In this document: piece by piece, positions 32,401 through 39,856 of the stretch | Position numbering within the stretch: position 1 is the first letter of the stretch | How the letters are laid out: each line of letters begins with the position of its first letter | NCBI GenBank assembly: GCA_964552235.1 | Contig: CAZKGO010000008.1 | Coordinates: 27,950-91,949, forward strand | Source: CAVTHK01 sp964552235 | GTDB taxonomy: Bacteria; Spirochaetota; Spirochaetia; SZUA-6; CAVTHK01 | Direction: 5' to 3' | DNA: 64,000 nucleotides | The notes under the pieces: model-generated | The model's database searches: none | Seen by the model: the letters and a program-made list of their open reading frames with translations, nothing else | Told to the model about the DNA's origin: nothing | Translations under genes and position numbers: made by a program

Positions 32401-34273
32401 GCCCGGCGCTTCGGTCTCCGTCGACCGCCACGAATCGCTGGTGCAGTTCCGCGTGCGCTGCCGCGGCGGCGACGGTTCGGCCGGCCTCCTCTACGTCGAC
32501 GAGCTCCACATGGCCTCCCCTCTGGGCAGCGTCGGCGCCGCGGTCTTTGTCGACGCGCGGCTCAGCGTGCCGGGGCCGATCGTCCGGCTGGGAAGCTTTC
32601 CCCTCGTATCGGACCTGCAGGTGCGCGAGATCGCCCGTGCGACGACGCCGGGATTCTCGCCGCTCTACGGCCGGCCGGCCGAAGCCTGGGGGGGCTCCAG
32701 CCGCACCGAGGTGGCGATGAGCCTGCCGGCGAGCCGGCTCGACGCCCACCTCGCCGTGGACTGGGCGGACGCGGACGTCACTCTCGGAGGCGGACACGCG
32801 CTTGTCGCCTCGGTGGGACCCCTGTCGTTCACCGACAGCTTCGAGCTGCGCGCACCCGGCCCTGATGCCACGTTCGACCGCGAAACCCGCGTGCGCCTGT
32901 CGCTGGCGCGGTGGGCCACGGCCGACGCGAGCGCGGGCGCCTCGGCCGCCGACGACCGGCTCACCCAGGAGTGGAGCGGCGGATTCACCGGCGCCGCCGG
33001 ACGCTGGAGCGGGAGCCTGGTCGCGGATTTCGGCCTCACCACGCTCGACTACGAGCATGCCGAGGGAGGCTATTTCGACGCCTGGCTGCTCGGCTACCGC
33101 TTCGTCGGCCCGGCGCGGGCGGCGCTGCTCGAGCGCGCCTCGCGGGCCGCGACCGAGCTGGCGCTTCGTCCTCAGCCGGTGGGCTTCACGCTGCAGCTCG
33201 AGCCGTCGGTGGAGAGCCTGCCGTCGAGCGGGGGCCGGGAGCAGCGCGACACGCTCAAGGCCCGGCTCGCCGTGCCGCTCTCGATCGACGGCCGCGGCGC
33301 AACGGTGCTGACCGCCGCCTACCAGCGCCGGCTGGAGACCTCAACGACCCTGGCCGACGAGGGGGCGTTCCTCGCCGACTGGAGCCGTCTGGCCGGCGAC
33401 CTCGGCGATCAGAGCTACTTGTGCTCCGCCGCCCCCTTCTGGGAGCTGTACTCGGATGGCGATGCCTTCCGTAGCGCCTCCGCCGCGGTGACGTCGGCGC
33501 TCTACGAGCCGGAGATCCAGGCGGAGATCACGCGCATGCCCGGCTCCCGGATCCTGGCCCTGTTTGTTCCGACCCGCATGCTGGCCGTTGTCGGCAGGAG
33601 CCTCCAGAAGGAAGGGGCCCTTTATTCCGATTTGAACCGCTACGAGCTCACCTACCAGACCAACGCCATCAACCTCTTCGGCCGGGTCGGCGCTCACCCG
33701 GTTTTCCCGTTCTACGACCTCGACGAGATCGCCAACAGCGCCGCCGTCGCGATCAAGGTGGACCGCGGCGGCTCCCTGGAGAATGCCGACCTGCGGCTCG
33801 ACTCGCTGGTCGGACTGGAAAAGATCGGGGGAAGCAGGCTCACCCTCTCCAATCGCTTCGCGGTGACCGGCAGGAACCTCGATGAGCTCGAGAACAGGAC
33901 CCAGGCGAGCTACACGTGGTTCGTGCGGCCGGCGGGGGGAGTCCGCCTTCCGCTGCTCGACGCGGAGATCACGCGGGGAGCCTTCTTCGTCCACGATGAA
34001 TCGCTGGAGCTCACCGCGGCCTGGGGTTCGCATCCGTTCACCGGCCTCGTGCGCCACCGCAGCGAGATCCGCATCCCGGAGCACGGCCACGTGGCCGCGA
34101 CCCTGGCCGTCGGCGCCGACTTCGAGAGCTTCCGGGGCAGCGACGGCCGCGAGAGCCTGGTGCGGCTGGTCGTTCAGGCGGGAATCGAGGCGCTGATCCG
34201 GTTCGGCTCGGGCGAGCCGAAGCGCACCGCCGATCCGGCGCCCCGCGATGCCGGACCGGGCCGCCCTCCCTAG
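29438..34273 (+). CDS. Giant exported protein, probable outer-membrane or cell-surface barrel
   Basis: A 1611-residue protein with a signal peptide (MSRTWPVLILLSCVATAPAQ) and no other membrane helix. The middle has repeated beta-rich segments, including a jelly-roll-like region and Asp-rich loops (DYDNKLDEESSAS near residue 728; DTEDLDGDEHLQRDDG near 771). The last 500 residues have the alternating, aromatic-ended strands of a large outer-membrane barrel. The overall plan and the DxDxxGDxx loops recall SprA, the giant gliding/type IX channel of Bacteroidetes, but that resemblance is weak and from memory. ATG 29438 gives the signal peptide and has GAGAGG upstream; the in-frame ATG at 29381 adds a stretch without signal-peptide character. 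The two barrels and mutL follow. Confidence 0.75.
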   Translation: MSRTWPVLILLSCVATAPAQETPLPLPEEAPESLFQTTIGSSDVEMFLDGSWRAGVAGATGFLVRSGEGIQPLDLFPALPLGFEFSQEPELTFAVWLRRHYFVEYTVLGSFDENAFRAGYEGDGTLRSLVVGNRGIGIDPYPYLEVPETGDSSLGAEATLASGNSRHEILLRYDNNSGGRKVFVGQNAVEEVRIPLSSYEQGMRLRLPDAQVQGLRLYLEDPDGTLIASDERRYRMATAADAIADEETGIVTLKARPAGRVLVHYTKGALTVGDVGLGIDSIATVSAATGAVDPATPRTFDSTQALWVSPDTGVGADLLLTIEGRTALLLHSRGAFSLFDMQGTYLPGTSLPAEAWRVNARLVERGTYETRGAKPQARLRVDPQLSRVVASLLDDPRDLENLYPLLEEDATRARLYGPFRDDSDGLYDREILVETLTPVSGYFLEPDILSGSVSVTRNGTPETRFTVDAGTGQVTFLTPIGATDRLEITYKKKGALLDNGDLVLAWGNRFALREPFVADLAAGFRWNALPGAYSEKPFTRTGAVLVSGGVSGSLDNFSLDAQTAVSYAHPDTTGRLRLAGMEASGLEVPLDENVALPASAPDPGGLADQSSRGRLLYKDYRDYGLLGTSTLRGPEWSPPPDQVYPYESGSRPGPYNVAGGSSDDADKSLVLDFALDAGEWAGFQIPVLPGQPLTDLSSLEALITSYRMLELTGTVEVAIEIGDVAEDVDYDNKLDEESSASATGFRFDDSGNGVWLLVGGGPKGQGNGRIDTEDLDGDEHLQRDDGSFVQDAFAAAAGGWQVRRDIFDSADRRLLRRARAVRVFVRETAAATATGRLLLDRLSLAGSTFAVIESTDTTVAAREVAERFAQQAPPRTLEEEFEDVVQDIFHASGQVQKVLEIQWNGSGAADDWTVRGFTSAGTEGARYREVVHYLRAPVVPPGSTLEFQLLDSQDQGITWSFAPGAFADWREVRVDIEKKQLQIDGAAPPGASVSVDRHESLVQFRVRCRGGDGSAGLLYVDELHMASPLGSVGAAVFVDARLSVPGPIVRLGSFPLVSDLQVREIARATTPGFSPLYGRPAEAWGGSSRTEVAMSLPASRLDAHLAVDWADADVTLGGGHALVASVGPLSFTDSFELRAPGPDATFDRETRVRLSLARWATADASAGASAADDRLTQEWSGGFTGAAGRWSGSLVADFGLTTLDYEHAEGGYFDAWLLGYRFVGPARAALLERASRAATELALRPQPVGFTLQLEPSVESLPSSGGREQRDTLKARLAVPLSIDGRGATVLTAAYQRRLETSTTLADEGAFLADWSRLAGDLGDQSYLCSAAPFWELYSDGDAFRSASAAVTSALYEPEIQAEITRMPGSRILALFVPTRMLAVVGRSLQKEGALYSDLNRYELTYQTNAINLFGRVGAHPVFPFYDLDEIANSAAVAIKVDRGGSLENADLRLDSLVGLEKIGGSRLTLSNRFAVTGRNLDELENRTQASYTWFVRPAGGVRLPLLDAEITRGAFFVHDESLELTAAWGSHPFTGLVRHRSEIRIPEHGHVAATLAVGADFESFRGSDGRESLVRLVVQAGIEALIRFGSGEPKRTADPAPRDAGPGRPP

Positions 34274-34282
34274 CATCCCAGG

Positions 34283-34311
34283 TGGATGCCGCCCTCTTTC
34301 GGCACTATATT
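34283..34311 (+). promoter_or_regulatory. Possible promoter for the barrel gene at 34337
   Basis: TGGATG (34283-34288), a 17-base spacer and TATATT (34306-34311), a good -10 with a weak -35. It lies in the 63-base gap after the giant gene and would put a start just before the GGAGG and ATG of the next gene. A small GCATCC/GGATGC hairpin overlaps it. Confidence 0.35.
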
Positions 34312-34336
34312 TGCTTTGGCTTCACCGGAGGTGTGC

Positions 34337-35650
34337 ATGAACAGGGTCATTACAGCATTCGCCCTGGCGCTCGTCGTTTGCGTGATGCCTGCGGCTGCCG
34401 AGGAGAACCCGGGGGGCGTGGATTTCGCCCTCGGGCTCGGGCTCGGCGTCGAGTCGTTCGGGGACGAGACCTACCAGAAGATCTCCTTGACGCCCGACCT
34501 GGCATTCGGGAAGTTCGGCATCGGCATCGAGGTCACCCTTCACTACCGGTTCGAAAACAGCGAGCTGACGGTGCTGGAGGACGACTGGGTTCCCGATCCG
34601 TTCACGTTCCAGGAGACTCTCAGCCTGTACCTGGCGAAGTTCCGCTACGCGCGCTATGGCCTCAAGGGTGAGCCGCTGTTCGTCAAGTTCGGCTCGATCG
34701 ACGACGGAACGCTCGGCAACGGGTTCATCATGGGCAACTACGCGAACACGCTGTTCATGCCCGAGAGGCGCATCTTTGGCATGAGCCTCGACGTCGACGG
34801 GCAGCTGTTCGGCTTTCCCTACGTCGGGCTGGAGACGCACGTCGGCGACCTGTCGGCGTTCGACGTGATGGGGGCCCGGCTGTTCGTGCGGCCGCTGGTC
34901 GGCACCGAGGCGCCGATCGTGCGCAATCTGCAGATCGGCGTCACCTTTGCAGCCGATCGGGACCCGTACCGCTACGACGACGTGGACCCGCCGGGCGACG
35001 AGCTGATCTGGCTCGCCGGAGTCGACTTGCGGCAGCCGATCCTGGATTCGGCGGTGGTGAGCCTCGCGGCCTTTGCAGACGCGGTCACCCAGAAGTCCGA
35101 GGCCTACGGCGCGATGCTCGGCTTCGGCGGCCGCATCATCGGGATCCTCACCTACGGCGCGCAGCTGCGCTTTGTCGGCGACGACTTCGTCCCGGTCTAC
35201 TTCGACAGCACCTACGACATCGCCCGGGCCGAGCGCTACGCCCTCGCGGAGGGCGCCCTGAGCACGCCGGGCTTCGTCGGCTGGTTCGCCACCCTCGGCA
35301 TGAGCCTGCTCAACGACAGCATCGTGTTCAAGGCGAGCCTCGACGGCCCGCTCGGCGAGGTCGACCCGGACAACGACCAGAACTACCTGAACTACCCGCA
35401 CCTCACCGGGTTCTTCGAGGTCACCGAAGGGCTGCTGCCCGGCTTTTTCTTCGATGCCTCCTACGACAAGGTGCTCATCCGCGAGCCGCGCGACCTGATC
35501 CGTTCCTTCGGTTCGGTCATCAAGGCGCGCCTGAACTACCGATCCGGCCCCGCCGTGATTTCGTTCTTCTACCTGCTGCGCTACAACAGCAACGACTGGA
35601 ACGACCCGGAGGTGAGCTCCGGGCTCGAGACGCTGGTTCGCCTGAACTAG
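34337..35650 (+). CDS. Outer-membrane beta-barrel protein
   Basis: A 437-residue exported protein with a signal peptide (MNRVITAFALALVVCVMPAAA) and a beta-barrel body of alternating strands, ending in Asn after a tract of aromatic strands. It shares a recognisable plan with the C-terminal half of the next gene: DETYQKISLTPDLAFGKFGIGIEV here against DDETYAKAVLSPAIALNKLRMQLYL there, and GNGFIMGNYAN against GHGLIMRNYAND. They are therefore paralogues. ATG 34337 follows GGAGG. No transport function can be assigned. Confidence 0.75.
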   Translation: MNRVITAFALALVVCVMPAAAEENPGGVDFALGLGLGVESFGDETYQKISLTPDLAFGKFGIGIEVTLHYRFENSELTVLEDDWVPDPFTFQETLSLYLAKFRYARYGLKGEPLFVKFGSIDDGTLGNGFIMGNYANTLFMPERRIFGMSLDVDGQLFGFPYVGLETHVGDLSAFDVMGARLFVRPLVGTEAPIVRNLQIGVTFAADRDPYRYDDVDPPGDELIWLAGVDLRQPILDSAVVSLAAFADAVTQKSEAYGAMLGFGGRIIGILTYGAQLRFVGDDFVPVYFDSTYDIARAERYALAEGALSTPGFVGWFATLGMSLLNDSIVFKASLDGPLGEVDPDNDQNYLNYPHLTGFFEVTEGLLPGFFFDASYDKVLIREPRDLIRSFGSVIKARLNYRSGPAVISFFYLLRYNSNDWNDPEVSSGLETLVRLN

Positions 35651-35662
35651 GAGGTGCGATTG

Positions 35663-37826
35663 ATGAAGCTTCACCGAATTCCGCTCGTTCTCGCCCTCGT
35701 CCTGGCGGCGGCCGCCGCCTCGGCCCAGAGCCGCGTGGAGCTCTCGTACTTCGAGCACAACAGCGGGGAGCTGCGCATCGTCGGTCCCAGGGGAGAACAG
35801 GAAAAGGCCGCGGCCGCCCTCTCGTTCGGCGACGAGATCCCCGTCGGCTGGACGGTGGTCACGGGCAAGGGCGACTCGGCCGAGCTCACCATGCTCTCCA
35901 ACGGCACAGTCATCAAGGTGGGCGAGAACACCAACTTCAAGGTCGAGGCCCTGCAGGGGGTCGGCGGCGCGGCGAGCAACGATTTCTCCCTCGCCTTCGG
36001 CAAGTTCCGCGCCGTTGCCGCACGCACCGGCACCTACAGGTACAGCGTGCGCGGGCAGACCTCAGTCTGCGGCGCGCGCGGAACCGATTTCGGAATGTCG
36101 ATCGACGTCGGCTCCGAGGAAGCCTTCGTCTTCAAGGGATCGATCGACTTCCGCAAGCTGGCCGGAGGCCCGGCAATCGTCATCAACGCCGGCGAGTTCG
36201 CCGACGCCCTGGCCGCCTCCTTTGCTGCAGCCAGGATGAGCGCCGAGAAGGCCGCCGGCCTCGAGGGCAGTCTCAAGTTCCAGAAGCTCGACCCCGCGTC
36301 GGTGCCGCAGGTTGAGGCGGCCGTGGTCGAGCCGGTCAAGGGCGCGGGCGCGCCCGAGACCGTGACCAAGCCCGAGGAGCCCGGCCTCATCGACCGGCTG
36401 CTCGGCGCCCTCGGGGTGGAGATCGGCTCGGTCACGATCGACGACGAGACCTACGCCAAGGCCGTGCTCTCGCCGGCGATCGCCCTGAACAAGCTGCGGA
36501 TGCAGCTGTACCTGCCGATCATCTACCGGGACGACCTGTTCAACCCGAACGACTGGTACAAGCCGGCGGGCAACAACGAGTGGTCCTTCGGCACCGACCA
36601 GGGCGACGACTGGATGGACATCGCGGCGGACTTTGCCGGCGACCTGGTGCTCAAGTTCAAGTACCTGCAGTACGGGGACCTGCGGGATCCCTTCTTCTTC
36701 AAGCTCGGCAACCTCAACACGTTCACCGTGGGCCACGGGTTGATCATGCGCAACTACGCCAACGACGCCGAGTTCCCCGCGGTGCGGCGGGTCGGCCTCA
36801 ACCTGGGCATGGACTTCGGCGGCGCCGGCTTCGAGGCCGTCACCAATGACCTCGCGGACGTGCAGATCGTCGGAGGGCGGCTGTACTTCAGGCCCGCCCC
36901 CAAGGTGTTCCCGCTGGCCATCGGCGCCAGCACCATCGTCGACCTGTACCCCGCGCGGCAGCTCGGCGAGGAGAGCCCGGGAGTCGAGTGGGAGGACCTC
37001 GTCGGAGACCCGATGCTGGTCAACGTCGGGCTCGACCTCGAGTACAGCTTGATCGAGAGAGACCTCCTGTCCGTGGTGCTGTTCGCCGACATCGCGGGCA
37101 TGCTGCCCTACTACCGCGACGACGGCACGGGCCCCTACGCGGCGATCGAGCAGGGCCTGGCCACCGACACCCTCTTTGTCGATGGCGGGCTGCGCAACTA
37201 CGGATGGATCGCCGGCGCGCTGGGCAGTGTCGGGCCCCTCGATTACCGGGGCGAGTTCCGCTACTACACGGGGGCATTCCTGCCCTCGATCTTCGACAAC
37301 ATCTACGACCGGCAGCGCGGCTCCTACGCCATGCGCGTGGCCCGCTACACCACCGACCCGTCCGCCGGCGAGTTCGATGCCCTGACGCTCGGCATCTACG
37401 GCGAGGCGGGCTGGAGCTGGGAGAAGCGCTTCTCGTTCAGCGTCGGCTACCTGTGGCCGTTCACCGTCGACGGCGGCTCGTGGGAGCCGGCCGAGATGGA
37501 CTACCTGCACGTGGAGGCNNNNNNNNNNCAGGCTTGAGCGCGGCGTGATTCCGGTGGTGAACATCGCTGCGGCCGTCGCCTACGACCGGTACTTCTTCGT
37601 GCCGATGCTGCTCGGCGGCCATGCCGACGACGGCAACGCATACGGCTTCTTCGACGCCAACACGGTGGTCAAGACCACCCTGTGGTACGGGGTCAGTCCG
37701 ACCGTCGACATCGTGTTCACTGCCACGACGGCGCTGGCCAGGGACGCCAGCGGAAACGTGATCTACGACGGCGATCTGCCCGAGCTGGCGACGACCGTCA
37801 GCATCGAGACCCAGATCCACTTCTGA
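35663..37826 (+). CDS. FecR-domain outer-membrane barrel protein, split by an assembly gap
   Basis: An exported protein of roughly 720 residues: signal peptide (to about residue 22), a FecR-type domain at about 40-150 (NGTVIKVGENTNFKVE; GTDFGMSID), a Pro/Ala/Glu linker, then a barrel paralogous to the gene at 34337. The 10-N gap at 37519-37528 shifts the frame: the 5' part reads into a false stop at 37537, while the frame from 37530 on is open with barrel text (GVIPVVNIAAAVAYDRYFFVP) and ends at 37826. The two parts are one gene with an unknown gap length. ATG 35663 with GGAGG gives the signal peptide. mutL overlaps the last base (TGATG). Confidence 0.8.
37519..37528. other. Scaffold gap of 10 N inside the FecR-barrel gene
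   Basis: Ten N interrupt the coding frame of the barrel. The frames on either side differ, so the true gap is not ten bases. This is the reason for the apparent early stop. Confidence 0.98.
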
Positions 37827-39574
37827 TGAAGCCGACGGACGCTGCGGGAGAGGGGGCCCCCTTGGGCGGCTCCCCCAACCCGCCGCCGCGCGTCCACCGG
37901 CTGCGCGAGGAGGTGGCCCGCAAGATAGCGGCCGGCGAGGTGATCGACCGCCCCGCCTCCGTCGTGCGGGAGCTGCTCGACAACTCCCTCGACGCCGGCG
38001 CCCGCGAGATCACGGTCCGCCTCGACCGGGGCGGGCTTGGCCGCATCGAGGTATCCGACGACGGCAGCGGAATCGCCGCCGCCGACCTCGAGCTCTGCGC
38101 CCTCCCCCACACCACGTCCAAGATCACCGACGAACAGGATCTGGAGCGCATCAGCTCCCTCGGGTTCCGCGGCGAGGCTCTGGCCAGCATCGGCGCCTGT
38201 GCGCGCCTGGAGGTCATCAGCCGGACCGACGGCCAGGGCTCTGCCTTCAGGCTGGTCGTCGAGGGGGGCCGCAGGCGGGCTCCGGAGAGTTGCCCGGGCA
38301 GGCGCGGCACCCTCGTGAGCGTGAGCGACCTCTTCTTCAACATGCCGGCGCGGCGCAAGTTCATGAAGGCGGCATCGGCCGAGAGCGCCCTGTGCCGGGC
38401 CGTGTTCGAGGAGAGGGCGCTCGCCTTTGCGGAGGTGGCGTTCCGGCTGTTCGTGTCGGGCGAGCTCAAGGCCTTCTATCCGGCAGCCGCGCCCCTGGAG
38501 CGCGCCCGCGCCGTGCTCGCCCGCTCCCTCGAGCACGCGTCGCTGCTCGAGGAGGTGGCGGCCCAGGGCGACGGTTTCTCCCTGCGCCTGATCCTCGGCG
38601 CGCCCGAAGCGGCTCGCCGCGACCGCAGGCTCGTGCAGATCTTCGTCAACCGCCGCCGCGTCCAGGAGTACGCCCTCGTCCAGGCGGTCGAGTACGGCTA
38701 CACCGGCACGGTGCCGGGCGGGCTCCACCCCGTGGCCTTCGTCTTTGCCCGGATCGAACCGCAGCTCGTCGACTTCAATGTCCACCCGGCCAAGCGCGAG
38801 GCCCGGATCCGGATCCTCCCCGAAATCCACCGTGCCGTCGTCGCTTCGGTTCAGGGCTTCCTGCCCCGCTACGCCCGTCGGGCCGCATCCGTGCCGCCCT
38901 CCGCTGGGCTGCCTTTCGCACCCGAGCGCCCCACCCCGCCCGGCGAGCGGCTTCGGGAGCGCTTCGTGGAGGCGGTTTCCCGCGCGGCAGCTTCGGGCCC
39001 GCCGCCTGCCGCTTCCACTCACGAAGCGGCGCTTCCGCGCTATCTCGGCCGCGTGTTCGGCCTGTTCCTGGTGGTCGAGTGGGGCGCGACCCTCTACCTG
39101 ATCGATCAGCATGCCGCCCACGAGCGCATCCTCATGGACCGCATGCTCGCCCGGCAGAAGCATCGCCAGGAGCTGCTGCTCCCCATCTGCTTCGAGGCAA
39201 CCGCCGACGAGGCGCGGGTGCTGCGAGAGCGCTCCGCCCTGCTCGAGCGCCTTGCCATCGGCCTCGAGCAGAGCGGGCCGGGCACGTTCGAGGTCACAGG
39301 CCTTCCGCCGGAGTTCGAGGCGATCGAGGCGGGGGAGCTGGTGCGGTTCCTCAAGAGCTTCGACCGGTCGCCGGAGATCCTCGAGCGGGAGATCCACAGC
39401 CTGGCGGCCTGCAGGGCCGCGCTCAAGGACGGCGACCCAGTCGACGCAGTCACGGCGTCCGAGCTGGCAGCCGCGGCCCTGGCCCTCCCCGATGCGCGAT
39501 GCCCCCATGGCCGCCCCCTCTGGGCGGCGATCAGCAGGGACGAGCTTCTGCGGCTGGTCGGCCGCGTCGTGTGA
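37826..39574 (+). CDS. mutL: DNA mismatch repair protein MutL
   Basis: A 582-residue MutL. The N-terminal GHKL ATPase has GEVIDRPASVVRELLDNSLDAGA, DDGSGI and GFRGEALASI. The C-terminal metal-binding endonuclease motif is DQHAAHERILMD at 427-438: the last residue of DQHAX2EX4E is Asp instead of Glu. The downstream CPHGRP motif (559-564) is present, so the endonuclease-type MutL is likely, acting with the MutS at 2366. ATG 37826 overlaps the stop of the barrel gene (TGATG). A poorly conserved Pro/Ala-rich linker of about 70 residues separates the domains. The frame upstream is a shadow. Confidence 0.96.
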   Translation: MKPTDAAGEGAPLGGSPNPPPRVHRLREEVARKIAAGEVIDRPASVVRELLDNSLDAGAREITVRLDRGGLGRIEVSDDGSGIAAADLELCALPHTTSKITDEQDLERISSLGFRGEALASIGACARLEVISRTDGQGSAFRLVVEGGRRRAPESCPGRRGTLVSVSDLFFNMPARRKFMKAASAESALCRAVFEERALAFAEVAFRLFVSGELKAFYPAAAPLERARAVLARSLEHASLLEEVAAQGDGFSLRLILGAPEAARRDRRLVQIFVNRRRVQEYALVQAVEYGYTGTVPGGLHPVAFVFARIEPQLVDFNVHPAKREARIRILPEIHRAVVASVQGFLPRYARRAASVPPSAGLPFAPERPTPPGERLRERFVEAVSRAAASGPPPAASTHEAALPRYLGRVFGLFLVVEWGATLYLIDQHAAHERILMDRMLARQKHRQELLLPICFEATADEARVLRERSALLERLAIGLEQSGPGTFEVTGLPPEFEAIEAGELVRFLKSFDRSPEILEREIHSLAACRAALKDGDPVDAVTASELAAAALALPDARCPHGRPLWAAISRDELLRLVGRVV

Positions 39575-39856
39575 GCCTCGGCGCCGTCACTGAGAGGCGC
39601 CCGGGCGCTGCCGGCCGAGCGGCCGACGGAGGCCGCGGGCGCTTGCGCGGAAGCGGGGCGCAGGCAGCCGTTGGGCAGTTGCGGTTTCACCCGCCCTGCA
39701 ACCGCCGCTGGCGCCGAGTCCGCAGCCGGAGATAGATGCGCGGGTGGGCAGAACAGCGGGACCTCGAGCGGGGCCCCGGGACCAGCATGCCGCCGTGGGA
39801 CGGCAGCACACCGGATTGGGACCCGCCGGTCAGCGACGTGCCGGAGGCAAGTCCGG
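39575..39856. other. GC-rich intergenic stretch without recognisable gene
   Basis: The 282 bases between the convergent mutL and TPR genes contain no convincing coding frame. A perfect 12-base palindrome, GCGCCCGGGCGC, lies at about 39596-39607, but there is no T-tract after it, so it is not a standard terminator. No tRNA or other RNA gene was recognised. Confidence 0.5.

Noticed and set aside
34273..34289. Hairpin GCATCC/GGATGC after the giant gene as a terminator
   Set aside because: The stem is only six bases and no T-tract follows; it overlaps a possible -35 box.
39596..39607. GCGCCCGGGCGC palindrome as mutL terminator
   Set aside because: No T-tract on either side and such GC palindromes are expected by chance here.
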